The translations under genes and the position numbers were made by a program. From Apostichopus japonicus (taxonomy: Eukaryota; Echinodermata; Holothuroidea; Aspidochirotida; Stichopodidae), in contig NC_092581.1 in assembly GCF_037975245.1 (NCBI RefSeq), positions 11,313,303 to 11,377,302 on the forward strand: DNA of 64,000 nucleotides, in the 5' to 3' direction. Positions 26,901 to 35,928 of this stretch are shown here, one piece after another; positions within the stretch are counted from its first letter, which is position 1, and every line of letters starts with the position of its first letter. The notes beneath the pieces were generated by a model, which searched no databases, had not been told where the DNA came from, and worked only from the letters and a program-made list of their open reading frames with translations.

Positions 26901-29572
26901 TCAGAGCAGATTTGAAAACATCGGAAAGAACTTTCTCTGTTTCTGATAAAATACCTAGCTGACCAGCGGGTGAACAGTCAATCATTCCACAACAAATCTC
27001 CTGCAGGAAGATTGTTCAAGTAGAAACACTCACAAAGAGGAAAAAATATCTGATGAGAAGACTCCACTGAAAATGTAACTTCAGCTGTAGCTACTGCATG
27101 TTACTCGGTACTAACAAAACTTGATTTTGAAATATTCAGTTCCTGGACGATAAATCCAGAAATGTAAACGTCAGTAACACCTTTGCTCTTTCTTACTTGT
27201 ATAATTTACCTTATACAGTATAGTTTGCAACAGTGTCTTCAATGATAAAATGCTCTGAAACCAGAGCTTTGTATAGGGTTGCCTAATTTATATTAAATTA
27301 TACCAGATTAGGAAAAAACTTTCTTTGACACACCACAGTGTTGGATGTTCTGGAGATTCACAGACCATTGTTGTTCTGCATGTTCTGACAAATTCAACTT
27401 GCTACCATCTCCAGTGGGCATGATATGTGTACAGTAGCTTCTCATAATGATGGCAAAGAAAATCCACATGTTTGAGCTCGATGCAGATGTGATATTCAGC
27501 ACAAGGAAGGTAACATAAACAATATTTGAGTCTTATTAAAAATAAAAATATTCTAATAGTACCAGCAACAAAAGAAGTGAAGAATATTAATAATGTTACT
27601 TACATCTTGAATATTTCTCAGGTTCAAACTTATATCTGGCTTAGCTCTGATGAAGAAAATACATTTTCCTTCTAATTTTTCTCTCTCACCAGAAGTGATG
27701 AAAAGTCTTGTCATCTTTGAATCTTTGGCTACATTGACAATTCTTCCACTCTCTTGAAGAAAAGAAAATATGAACTGCATTGTATTCAAACTTTCAAAAG
27801 ATATGAATTGATTATCAAACTGTCATGTAAACACATTCAAAATTCGTGACTTCTCCAATATTTTGAGACCTGACTTGTTAAACTATAAATGAACTACGCT
27901 GTTATGGGATTTTAGTATGGAATAGAATCGACAAGTATACCAATATCAACTCAAGAGGCTGCCTTTTTAGTATACATTCATTTAGAGACTATAAGAAAAA
28001 CTAATATCTTCCACTGCAAAATAGCTATATATGTATTGATATTAAACCATGACACCTACCATTTCCTGGAGGTTCAGCCTCTTGCAGGAAAAATTTGAGA
28101 GACTTTGAGCCATCTTTGTCGAGAAACTTGTTGAATAGTTCCATATACTGCAGTGAAATAAGGTAATGGTTGAAATGTTACCGGAAACAAATTGTGGCAC
28201 TAAATCCCCTCTACAACTTACCAAGTAGAATATCGATGATACGTTTTAGGTGAATTTTGCCAAAGTTGTTAACAAATATATGCGCAACACAATTTGCTAA
28301 AATATCAATATGAGGTGTGAGATACATGTATGCATTTATTATATTATCAACAGCAGGATTGTATTATCATTCACCTTCAATAATATGTAGGAATGATTAA
28401 ATCTGTAGACAAACATGGAGCATCCTGTGAAATGTTATTAGAATTCCTTTCTTTACATGTTCACTGCAATTGGGCTAAGCCAGAAATGCTGTATACAATA
28501 TATGCAAAAAGCTATCATAAGTTCATAAGTAATTAACTACTCTAAAGCTGGAAAAAGAAATTGGAGCAGAGTGGCGTTGAAAGCTTCTCATGAGGCTCTA
28601 TATGAAGCAGTAAAGTTTACCTCCTGAGAATCAAGAACAAATTCCTCAATTGTTGCTTTATCCATTTCTATGTAGAGTTGAAGCATGTCAAGAACGTAAC
28701 GATGTAAAGGAGTTAACTCTGCTTTCCTCTGCTCTCGAGCTTCCCTTGCTCTTGCCTATAGAAGATAATCATGCAAGATGAGAACCAATCAGTTAAGAAT
28801 ATCTGTCAGTCATGCACGTCAGCCTGTGTTTATGATATAATATAAACATAATATTGGCATGAATAAGCTTTAAAACAATACTATACTGGTTCCTTCACTG
28901 AGTTTCTTGTCAGTGATTAATGGTATCAATCCCAAAGGCTTACAGCATGTAACGTGGTGTTCGTTGTATGAACCTCTTTGTTGACAATTCAAATTATTTT
29001 ACAAGAGAAATTGCAAACCATTGCTGAAATGATTGAAACAGCTTAACAGCAAGGAATAAAATTGTGTAACAGTTTTGAAATTTTAATTTTAATTTTAAAT
29101 TTTGTCATGGAAAGTACTATTGTGTTGTGTACGGCAAAGCTACTGCCTATACACTTGTAAAAGCAACTTGAACTTGACCATTTTGCATAGCCATATGCTA
29201 GCAGAAAACTGATTTCTTGCATTACTCACAAGATGTATCAACCATACTATTGACCACACTGTTGCAAAGCATCCTTAATACATACATTCACAGTTATTTG
29301 ATACCAGAGATACTGATATAGCCCATGAGATGACTTTGATTGGTACGTCTTATGGAATTACAGTAAATCATGTATGGGAGTACAAACAGTTTTCAGCTGC
29401 TGAACTCTATACTTACTTGTTTTTCTTTTAAGCTTTCAGCAAGGACGGCTCCGACAACACTTTTCCGATGCATTCTCAGTCTTCCAGTAGCATGAGAACC
29501 CCTTCTCTGTGTATTGTCATCCTCTGGGTGGGCTCCAGACATTTTCTTTGACTGCAATTGGTCACTGGACAT
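171..29572 (-). CDS. DNAH5: Axonemal outer-arm dynein heavy chain, DNAH5/DNAH8 type (5' part, 44 exons, runs off left edge)
   Basis: This gene encodes the ATP-driven motor heavy chain of the ciliary and flagellar outer dynein arm, which slides doublet microtubules in the axoneme. Forty-four exons on the minus strand join with GT-AG introns and consistent phases into about 2338 codons without a stop. In order they give a short N-terminus, the DHC_N1 tail (about residues 130-1000), the linker (DHC_N2, about 1380-1950), AAA1 with P-loop GPAGTGKT (about 1989-1996) and Walker B CFDEF (about 2039-2043), and AAA2 with P-loop GPSGAGKT (about 2271-2278). Human DNAH5 is about 4600 residues, so roughly half is here; AAA3-6, the stalk and the C-terminus lie left of position 1. 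The last exon ends in phase 1 at a GTAGTG donor. Similarity runs through tail, linker and AAA1, including DNAH5-like blocks such as [14 protein letters not shown] and [15 protein letters not shown]8 is a close paralogue, so the subtype is less certain than the family. Confidence 0.96.
1141..3424 (-). CDS. DNAH5: Dynein exons 39-42: AAA1 motor ATPase module
   Basis: These exons encode the main ATP hydrolysis site of the motor. Exon 39 (3246-3424) has [15 protein letters not shown] followed by Walker [14 protein letters not shown] and the [14 protein letters not shown] segment. Exon 40 (2688-2875) has [11 protein letters not shown], which holds the Walker B acidic pair, and FIFSDGD. Exon 41 (1812-2006) has [15 protein letters not shown] and [14 protein letters not shown]. 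Exon 42 (1141-1275) has [18 protein letters not shown]. All catalytic motifs look intact and there is no frameshift, so the motor is predicted to be functional. Introns 1276-1811, 2007-2687 and 2876-3245 hold no feature I recognise. Confidence 0.96.
3700..3931. repeat. Foldback-like element with direct repeats
   Basis: A near-identical segment containing AATCCTGTGAGTAACGCACG occurs at about 3704-3723 and 3908-3927. Between them lies an imperfect hairpin at 3840-3890 whose inner arms are GATGCAC and GTGCATC around a GC-rich loop. The GC content is well above the surrounding intron. This looks like a small non-autonomous mobile element, but I cannot assign a superfamily. Confidence 0.45.
3945..4180 (+). 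mobile_element. tRNA-derived SINE, family 1, copy A
   Basis: The head is tRNA-like: a degenerate box A around TTAGTTAACGACGG and a box B-like GAGTTCGAGTCACTCC. A non-tRNA body follows (CCAGTTACAGAGTCGTTGAC, GCTTTGATAAGCCAATGA), ending in a CATA-type tail near 4160-4175. It is clearly the same family as the copy at 14566-14813. It lies in the intron between dynein exons 38 and 39. Confidence 0.8.
4310..12229 (-). CDS. DNAH5: Dynein exons 28-38: linker (DHC_N2) and entry to AAA1
   Basis: The linker is the lever that swings over the AAA ring during the power stroke. Exons on the plus coordinates are 12167-12229, 11507-11745, 10080-10320, 9213-9412, 8951-9104, 8557-8720, 7712-7814, 7017-7121, 6372-6533, 5300-5524 and 4310-4482. 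Diagnostic segments in order are [15 protein letters not shown] and [13 protein letters not shown] (exon 29), [17 protein letters not shown] (exon 30), [16 protein letters not shown] (exon 31), [19 protein letters not shown] (exon 32), [19 protein letters not shown] (exon 33), [19 protein letters not shown] (exon 34), [20 protein letters not shown] (exon 37) and [17 protein letters not shown] (exon 38). Junction phases match across every intron. Introns over 300 bp hold a LINE fragment, SINEs and an exon relic listed separately; the rest is unremarkable AT-rich sequence. Confidence 0.95.
5597..5911 (-). mobile_element. LINE 3' end fragment (reverse-transcriptase ORF C-terminus)
   Basis: The minus strand encodes an 88-residue open segment (5645-5911) with [13 protein letters not shown] followed by [11 protein letters not shown], the C-terminal signature of non-LTR retrotransposon ORF2 proteins (CR1/L2/Jockey-like). 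It ends shortly before a short ATT-type tail on the minus strand (plus 5600-5615). The 5' part is missing, as expected for a 5'-truncated insertion. It is not a host gene. Confidence 0.75.
5911..5957. repeat. (TA)n microsatellite
   Basis: An uninterrupted TA run of about 47 bp sits between the LINE fragment and a tRNA-like SINE. Confidence 0.95.
5958..6060 (+). mobile_element. tRNA-like SINE fragment with CTGATGAGTC motif
   Basis: GAGTGGTACAGACTTAGG and the box B-like AGAGTTTGATTCCTACC give a degenerate tRNA head. The following CCTGATGAGTCCCCCAAAG resembles the catalytic core and stem II of a hammerhead ribozyme, but the expected GAAA after stem II reads AAAG, so any ribozyme is probably dead. 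The cloverleaf is too degenerate for a tRNA gene. Confidence 0.5.
10661..10722 (-). pseudogene. Decayed copy of the 3' end of dynein exon 29
   Basis: The plus strand from ACCTATTCTGAAAGT to CACAG aligns over about 60 bp with the donor end of exon 29 (11505-11565; ACCTGTTCTGAAAGT ... CACAG). The copy keeps a GTAAGG donor but has two net deleted bases, and its frame ends in TAG. A further scrap of the same motif (TACCTAACTGAAAGTCA) lies at about 10633-10649. It lies in the intron downstream of exon 29 in the same orientation, so it looks like an old local duplication. Confidence 0.7.
11263..11425 (-). mobile_element. tRNA-derived SINE, family 2, copy A
   Basis: Read on the minus strand, the element has a tRNA-like head (GCGCTGTGGTTAAGGC as box A, GCAGGTTTGAGTCCT as box B), then the conserved body CTTGGGCAAGGCACTTTATC and GTATAAATGGGGACCTG. 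The same body recurs on the plus strand at 61140-61460. It lies in the intron between dynein exons 29 and 30. Confidence 0.8.
12523..20159 (-). CDS. DNAH5: Dynein exons 16-27: distal and middle tail
   Basis: The tail assembles the heavy chain with other chains and docks it to the doublet. Exons are 19972-20159, 19056-19253, 18583-18702, 18063-18219, 17413-17596, 16464-16581, 15633-15801, 14846-15042, 14026-14152, 13395-13630, 13080-13184 and 12523-12636. Recognisable blocks include [20 protein letters not shown] (exon 16), [19 protein letters not shown] (exon 17), [13 protein letters not shown] (exon 18), [12 protein letters not shown] (exon 21) and [20 protein letters not shown] (exon 25). 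Exons 19-20 encode an acidic stretch (SDSSDEEEH, then [12 protein letters not shown]), a poorly conserved part of the family. I placed the exon 20 acceptor at GTGATAG|ACATTG because it alone keeps phase and frame with exon 19. Exon 21 ends at CAAGTT|GTAAGT, which gives IPQVVMQPSL with exon 22. Confidence 0.92.
14566..14813 (+). mobile_element. tRNA-derived SINE, family 1, copy B
   Basis: This is the better-preserved copy: box A in GTTAGCTCAGTGGTTAACGC, box B in GAGTTTGATTCACTCC, the shared body, and an ATACATACA-type tail. CAACAG occurs directly before the head and after the tail and may be a short target-site duplication. It lies in the intron between dynein exons 23 and 24. Confidence 0.85.
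16000..16530. repeat. About 265-bp tandem duplication spanning part of dynein exon 21
   Basis: Copy 1 (about 16000-16250) and copy 2 (about 16257-16530) share an ordered series of blocks: GGTTCAGATG, a CATCTTG segment, ACATTCTTT and AACACAAAGTTA, then the exon 21 coding sequence. Copy 2 contains the real exon 21 (16464-16581). Copy 1 holds a diverged duplicate of its 3' half. Divergence is considerable, so the event is old. Confidence 0.8.
16190..16247 (-). other. Candidate alternative or relic exon 21b of the dynein gene
   Basis: The duplicate encodes [19 protein letters not shown], against [18 protein letters not shown] in exon 21. It is stop-free for 19 codons and about half of the differences are synonymous. 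A pyrimidine-rich stretch ending in ACATAG gives an acceptor in exactly the phase needed after exon 20. The donor is weak (GTTAAT instead of GTAAGT). It could be a cassette alternative to the 3' half of exon 21 or a relic that has lost its donor. Confidence 0.4.
17603..18062. repeat. Recent about 230-bp tandem duplication filling one dynein intron
   Basis: Two adjacent copies (17603-17833 and 17834-18062) run from GTAGATTGGTATACAAGC to TTAAAAGATGTTAC with only a few differences. Together they make up nearly all of the intron between exons 19 and 20. The duplication includes the donor-proximal sequence of exon 19, so a second GTAAC-type donor context exists inside the intron. Confidence 0.9.
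19464..19570. repeat. Dispersed repeat with hairpin core, copy A
   Basis: GACATTTCGATCCTAGCAGG and GGATAAGTAGTTTGCTAAC are shared with the copy at 46424-46547. The hairpin is GATCC-TAGCA-GGATC on the plus strand, next to CTTCTTCA. It lies in the intron between dynein exons 16 and 17. Confidence 0.65.
20160..21177. other. Intron without recognisable content
   Basis: This one-kilobase dynein intron (between exons 15 and 16) is AT-rich with no open frame of interest and no repeat I recognise. Confidence 0.6.
21178..29572 (-). CDS. DNAH5: Dynein exons 1-15: N-terminus and DHC_N1 tail
   Basis: Exons are 29417-29572, 28621-28755, 28060-28147, 27604-27752, 26799-27000, 26272-26435, 25452-25628, 25138-25251, 24560-24667, 24069-24317, 23372-23569, 22729-22805, 22031-22124, 21469-21588 and 21178-21313. 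Exon 7 has [18 protein letters not shown], exon 8 [19 protein letters not shown], exon 10 [16 protein letters not shown] and exon 14 [19 protein letters not shown], all hallmarks of the DHC_N1 tail. Two in-frame ATGs exist: 29572 ([10 protein letters not shown]) and 29542 (MSGAHPEDD). I chose 29572 because it is the first after an in-frame TAG; the downstream ATG has the better -3 A. Exon 12 is short (77 bp) and its acceptor CACAG|TGT was chosen by phase. The N-terminal 40 or so residues are basic and not conserved. Confidence 0.93.
23646..23965. repeat. Diverged about 220-bp tandem duplication in a dynein intron
   Basis: TGCTAGTCTGGAA followed by CTTGTACTTTTAAGAATGTG and ATAATC occurs at 23668-23740 and again at 23869-23940, and both continue into a T-rich stretch and GAGCTACACT. 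The two copies differ by many substitutions. Confidence 0.75.
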
Positions 29573-29598
29573 CTCAGTTACTGAAGACTAACATGTGT
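29573..29598 (-). other. Dynein 5' UTR segment with predicted acceptor
   Basis: Just upstream of the start codon the minus strand reads a T-run, then ATAG, then CACACATG, a strong acceptor that would place the 5' edge of this exon near 29598. A two-codon upstream ORF (ATG TTA, then TAG) lies in this short leader. This implies at least one further non-coding exon to the right. Confidence 0.5.
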
Positions 29599-31479
29599 GC
29601 TATAAAAAAAAACAAATGCAACATTCTAGAAAATACTAAATTAAAATTTGATCAAGGCCTTCAAATTAATGGTAGTGGCACTTGTGCAAACAAAATCCTG
29701 TTCAAGTCAATATTTTTTATTTATCTATCAAAATTGTTTACTTCCCAGTTCCCAGTCAGTTTTCTGTTGTTGATTACAGATGCTAAAGAGGAATTGCCAA
29801 TCCCTGTGGTTTAGTACTGGCATATGTAGCTTGTACTGAACGAAACTGCAAAGAAAGCCATCCAAGTTTACACAGTAAGCAATGTAAAGTGCTTCTGATT
29901 AGCAGACCCATTACTGATATGGTTACATAGGGATTGCCACCAACTGCAGGCTAGAACACTTTTAATACAATGCAGTTTAGAATCCTGGTAAGTGCTTGCC
30001 AATAGTTTCTTTGCTCTTCAGAAAACTTGCATGTGATCATCAGGAGCCTGTCAGCACTGAAATTTTTGATGTTTTAGTCAACCAGCATATTGTGTGTGCT
30101 TGAGTTGAATGAATATCTAATTCTTGTTTAATATGCTTTGTATAGCAGTATAGTCAGCTAGTAGCTAGCTTACCACATTGCCAAACACATCCTGTAACTA
30201 CTACCAGTACTAGCCTAGTAATAATCTAGCAATTAATCCATTGATTCTTACCAAATTTATCGGCTCATCCAGTGGAAGAAACTTTTTGGCTAAGAGTTCA
30301 GAACAATACTTACAAATTTGGAGCACATTTTAGCACCTTACAGTACATCAATTGATCAATCAGCTGTAACTTTGCAAAAAATACAGAAAACAAGCTTCTT
30401 GCATGTTAACCAACACCAGGGCTATTTTTAAGAAAATGTTAACGTTATCCTTCAGACAACCATATTTGGTTGTCCAAAGGATTTTTGGGTTGTCCAAATG
30501 AAAGCACTTGGTGTTTTCAAGTGGCGCGTCTTGCGTGAGAGCTGTTCGTACAGTAAGTCATACTAAAATGTATCGATTTAGCCTTGTATGTGATTACCGT
30601 AATGTGAGGCTACGCAGGCCTAGTCTATCTGCCTGTGGCTTAAGCCCACTCTTAGCAAAGATATTCCTCGCTCTTAGTAACTAGTCTTACGGAGATCGAC
30701 AAATCTTGGATAGAACTGTAGGCCTAATATTTAAAATAATCAAATAAGCTATTCATCTGTCGGACAACCTAAGCAGGGTGTTACTTTTAGGTTGGCCAAC
30801 AGGGTTTTGGTCGTCTTGGAAGACTGTTGAATTTGAGCCAGGACACTGACCTGATTTTAGTAAATAGTATTCCGAGAGATGACAAATACCTTTCACCATA
30901 TAGGCCTAGGCCTATCATACTAGCGAATTTAGCCAACTTAATTTTCAGAAATGCAGGTGACTGAAGAACCCAGCATAGGGTTACACCCTAGGCTAGGCCT
31001 AGCCACCTGGTGTATGTGGGTTTTGTACAAGTCTGATTTCCTATTTCTTTAGTTTTAATTGTAAAATATTTCTCAATATTCTGTTTGCTGCCACTCATTT
31101 TTATGGTAATCATGAAACATGTCATGTAGCAACTCAAGTAGGCCTAGGATAATGTTAGCAATTCCTAACAACTAACATAGGCTTAAGTACATTTTAGTCT
31201 ATTACTTTTTTACAAATTGTGGTAGGGTAACTAATAGACATATTATGCCTAGTTATAGTACCAGTATCTTGCAGTAAGTTAGCGTTGGCTTGGTCATAGC
31301 CTAACTTCTATAGGCCTAGCTTTGCCACCTTTGCCTAACCTTGCCTACGTTAGACCTTAGCCTAGGCCTAAGTTACGCTACAGCCTACAGTAGACTAGCT
31401 CATTCATTGTTGCAAAATGTTCAAGTTCCATTAATGTTTTGGCTTATGTATGGGACTAGTGGTCTGTGTGTAAATTTAC
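29599..31479. other. Upstream non-coding sequence rich in TAGGCCTA motifs
   Basis: No coding exon is visible. From about 30600 to 31400 the hexamer AGGCCT and its extension TAGGCCTA recur many times (for example near 30903, 30993, 31141, 31310 and 31355). Around 30416-30845 there are inverted GGTTGTCC/GGACAACC segments with weak CAGGGCT-like ends, possibly a decayed DNA transposon. Confidence 0.5.
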
Positions 31480-31729
31480 CTCAGTTCAATTCAGAAAACC
31501 TCATTCTGCACAAATGACGTTCGGAAGTACTGGCTAAATATGATTTTTGACGGTTTTATAATCGCAGACGACAGGTAGTTCCTTTGGTGCCAAGAACGAA
31601 CGTTCGTCTTAACGTTTGCGTTAATGCGTTTGCGTAGTATTCTGAAATCAATGCGCATGCGCCATATTAGCACGACCACATAGCCAACATCCTGGATCGG
31701 CGCCTAGAATATCACCTAGACAGCCGTCG
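31480..31729. promoter_or_regulatory. Candidate bidirectional promoter with NRF1-like and YY1-like sites
   Basis: GCGCATGCGC at 31653-31662 matches the NRF1 core palindrome, and GCTAATATGGCGC on the minus strand (31659-31671) matches a YY1-type ATGGC site. The stretch is richer in CpG than its surroundings. On the plus strand a good donor, CCGTCG|GTGAGT, follows at 31729/31730. On the minus strand AACTGAG|GTAAAT occurs at 31480/31479. These would end non-coding first exons of the Scm gene (right) and the dynein gene (left). Inference only; no transcript evidence is available. Confidence 0.45.
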
Positions 31730-32227
31730 GTGAGTCAGTGTCATTTCTATGGTGTTATGTAAATTTGGAAGTTATTATGAGCACTATGTAGCTAAGGTTT
31801 CAAAGGTGTGTTCAAGACTGAAGGCTGCAATGACGTACGGGCCACAGGTAGTGTCGGCGCACCAAGTCGGCTGCTGTTAGCCTAAGGAATGTATTTCTAT
31901 GCTTACGAGAACTGTGTGAAAGTACTCCTTCCGGGCTTGGATTGCCTAGAAAACACTCGACCGACAGAAATAACATTTGCGCTATAAATATTTCAAGAGA
32001 GATAGGGAATATCTCAAAATCCAACTTCTTGGGCTTAAAAAAAATCTATAGAAATTTAACTCATATTGCCCATACGTATTTTGTGCATAAACCTCGCTAT
32101 GAAAGAACAAGAAATATCCATAATTGCTTGAGCTTTTGGGGCATGCCCCTAGACCCACTAGGCCCTGATATACTATCCAAACAAAAGTGTAATTCTTCAT
32201 TCTGACATATATTGTTGCGCTCAAAAG

Positions 32228-32838
32228 CAGTGGCGGAGCGTCCATACAGTCAGAGGGGGCGGATGCTGGCGCCCTTTTCAGCTTTTACCACTTTTTACTT
32301 ATTCGCGATTATTGACTTTTTTTTAATGCGATCTCAAATACCTATTGACATTTGTCACATTTTGTTGGTGTAATTTTCGGCGATGACACCTATTTATTCT
32401 TCGTTTATCTTCAAATAAGCAAGGCCCGGAGGCGTATATTTTTCCCAGGACGAACGTGGGCATCGGCCAATCAAATCCCTGGATTCCAAACATGCGACGC
32501 TTTTTAAAAAAAAAACATGTTCTGAATCTTTTTTCCTAGTTTTGACCTCAGATTATGAACGACAATCCTTCAGTTTCAAAGAAACTGGATGCCTAACCCA
32601 TTTTCTAAACCCTTACTCTGATTTGAAACGAATTTGTCAATTCCTGAAAACATGAAACCCACGTTCGTCCTGGAAAAAAAAACGCGGCCCGGAAAGGGTC
32701 ATTTAGGGAGTAAAATTCTGTACGCTCCGCGCCAACCTGTGGTGGCTCTCCGCTTAGATAGTGTCGAAAGCGCCCCTATATACAGACCATTCTCGCCCCC
32801 CCCCCCACCTCCGACCAATACCCATAGCTCCACCACTG
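32228..32838. mobile_element. Non-autonomous hAT element (MITE), 611 bp
   Basis: The ends are CAGTGGCGGAGC and GCTCCACCACTG, imperfect terminal inverted repeats of hAT type. The element is flanked by a perfect 8-bp duplication CTCAAAAG (32220-32227 and 32839-32846). It has no transposase ORF. Its interior includes a repeated ACGTTCGTCCTGG-type segment in opposite orientations near 32449 and 32661. Confidence 0.9.
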
Positions 32839-32846
32839 CTCAAAAG

Positions 32847-35800
32847 TCACTGAAAGGGTGAACAATAACTATTTAAAAGTGGTGCAGATTCTGAAGGCCC
32901 TGCACTATAATAGCCTACTGTACTACAACAGTGTCCGGTTGTGATTATATATAGCAAGTTGTCACTTTTGTTGGTACATTTTGGTTTCGATGACAATCGT
33001 AAACTTTGCAGTAATGCAGGCGGATGTGTGTGTATGTGTATGTTTGTGACGCCTTGCATACATGCCTGTGCACAAAGATGGGTAATATACGTTGTACTGT
33101 TGGTACATACAAGTTGTTATTGGAATGGACGATATTATTGTGAATCTTTGGCCGGATATTATATATTTTTGCTTCCTTTGTCGTTTTCCCGTCATATTTC
33201 GTATTTTATTGGTGAGATTCAGTGCCAAACCAAAAACTTCTGGATTGGATGTAGTAACGTTGGGGAAATGGCCAGGCACCGTGTCCGAAAATTAGCTGTC
33301 GACTAGATAGATGTCAGCTTAGAGGCAAACCAAACGCAACATCCTGGGACCAGAGGGTAAAAATCGCCCGGCGCCTGCATAATGTACGGCTTGAAGGTGT
33401 ACCACATTGAGTAAAAGAAGCCTGCTGGTCCTCGGTAGGGAGTCTGTATTCTAAATACAAGAAAATTTTCCATCTCGGTCATCAGCTGCCAATGTGAATA
33501 TTGTTTGTCATATCTCAATGCTTTTTGCTGTACGTACTACTTTGATTGAAGTATGTTTTTTATCCTGGCTATACCCTATAGCCTAGCTTATAACATTCAA
33601 ATCAGATTATTCATATAGCATCATCGAAACCACACAGCTTTTGCTGTCTGGTTCGAAACGTTGCTCAGCTAGTTTACTGTCACTGCAGTCGATCCAAAGT
33701 CAAGTCAAGTGGGCCTCGACATCGATCAACATTCCTCTTGGAGAACGTTGAATGTACAATCTGGTTACTATTAAAGTTTTGTCACTCACTGAATTTCATC
33801 ATTTAAAATTTAGTTCACCGATGAAGACGGTGCGGTTAGTCCGGGCGGGGCGTGTTGTACCTAGCCCTCTAACTATTCCCATGATGTGTACATTTGACAG
33901 TCTCGATTTTACAAACTATCCGCCACCCCTGTTTGGGATTTATAGTGCCGCCACTGGGGGAAGTAAATTTCGTTAATGTTTGCTATCGTTAATACTACAG
34001 GGGTGGGGGTACGTGCCTCCTCCTCTCCACGCCCGCGACCTTTTTTTTCCAAAATGGTTAAAATCAGTTATAACACATGTACCGGAAAGGTCGTATACAT
34101 TGGCAACATTTATATCATTTGTAGTTAAATTAGGGGCAAGATAGCACCATTTTTCAATTGAGCCTACTTTTACTTTACTGTTGTTATGTTGTTGTTGATT
34201 TTTTGTAGTGGTTTGATCTGCGCTTGATAGGTATTTGTATGTATTTTAATAGTACATTCTTTTTTTAAGGAAAAGTCGCCCAGGAAAGAACCTGGGCACG
34301 AACACCAAACTACCAAACGACTGATCCGCTTCCAACCCCAGTCCCCTTGCATCGGGACTGTGTGATCATCGTCAGGTGTGCATCAGCATTCACCTCGAAA
34401 GGGAACAGATATTACACATGATCTTAGACAAATGGCCGAGAGGGGATTTTAGTACATTTGTTCAACTAACTGCGTGCAACCAGCTCACATCAGACGTAAT
34501 AGCCCTTCACAGGACATAGCATGTGTTCGGTCCCATCGGTCCACACACGGTCTTGTCTAATCCTATTAGGTTTTCCTCAATAGCGCCATCGAAATAACTA
34601 CGTAACGGATAGTGTTTACAAATTCAGTGGTCTTCATCGCGGTATAATTTCGAAATCAGCAACGTCCTTACAATTAGCGATAAAATAAATTTCTTCAATT
34701 TCCAGAAGAGGTTACACCCAGCACTTATCTGTGACAAAAAAGGTTCAGTCGAAGGTTATGTTCTTACAAAATTATTTGCTTTCATATTGATACGACCATT
34801 TTCGTACATCCTCTTTCTGACTAGGAGTCAGCCTAACTTAAATATGTGCACTAGCAATGCATGTGATACATTTGATCCGTTACGTTGTGCTGTTGTGAAT
34901 GTGAAAAAATTCTAGAAAGCTGGTGAAATGAATCTTCGCCTACTTACGTCAATTAGACTAAAGCGTAGGAGGTCTTATCCACTTTTATTATGTTAGGCTG
35001 CTATTAAGTTAGTGTTAACTAGCAGAGTTCATTAAGTGTTATTAACGCATGTAGCAGACATACTCATTATTTTTAGAGTCCATGTGCAACGAGCATGGTC
35101 AAGTAGTTGGGTAAGTTGCAGCCTTAGGCCTGTGGCTATAGGCATTGGCGGTTATATACTGGCTACTCACTTTACGTAAAATCGTCATTATCTTACGGTA
35201 ACATACTCCAAGTAAGAGGACTGGCGTTGCGATTGGATCAAGTTGTTGGGTTTTCATGCTCGGGCTTTTTCTTGGGTGACTTTTCTTTGAGAGTACCCTT
35301 GGCCTATAGCACTAGTACTGTAGTACTGTACTAACTTAGGCCTAGGTTGATCACTTTAGTTTCAATGCAATAAGTACTAATAACACTACTGACGACTCTG
35401 ATCTTCATGTAGCCTACCCAGGTTGCAAGCTTTTTTTTTCCTTTTTGTTTGCTTTCCCAAAACTAGGCCTACAGTTATGACAACCTTAACTTAGTTAAGA
35501 CCTACTGTAGGAAGCAAGAGTATTCAAGTTTTATGCTTGGGTTGCAAGCATTTGAAGGCTTTGATATCATGGATTGATATTGCATTTTATAACTTTTAGT
35601 ATTAATTTTGCAGTTTCTTAAATTTTTTAGCATACTGTTGCATAAAATACCATTGTATTGCTGAAATGCAATAGAGGGGTTTTCCATGTGCTATAAACAA
35701 TGCCTCATGCTAAGTGTCAGATTATCTAGGAGGCCCTATAGGCCTAGACCTACTACATACTATATGTGTACTGTCAGATTTCAAATGCTGTAATATTTAT

Positions 35801-35928
35801 AACTATTTTTAGCTAGTTTCCATAATTTCTTTGGGGGAAAATTGGGAACACTGTCTCCCTACTCCATCCACCCCCCTCCCTACCCCCCCCCCCTTATCGC
35901 ATACTTATGTGCTGAAAATGGATAATAC
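32847..35928. other. Non-coding stretch upstream of the Scm coding region
   Basis: There is a short TG-rich run near 33024-33050, a C run, and another cluster of AGGCCT motifs (35126, 35338, 35465, 35737). A 71-codon open frame on the minus strand at 33303-33518, rich in aromatic residues, has no family I recognise. I see no convincing exon. Confidence 0.5.

Noticed and set aside
30416-30845. hAT element with CAGGGCT-like ends
   Set aside because: The end similarity is weak and no target-site duplication is visible.
33303-33518. 71-codon minus-strand gene rich in aromatic residues
   Set aside because: No recognisable family, no splice context and no promoter signal; not supportable from sequence alone.
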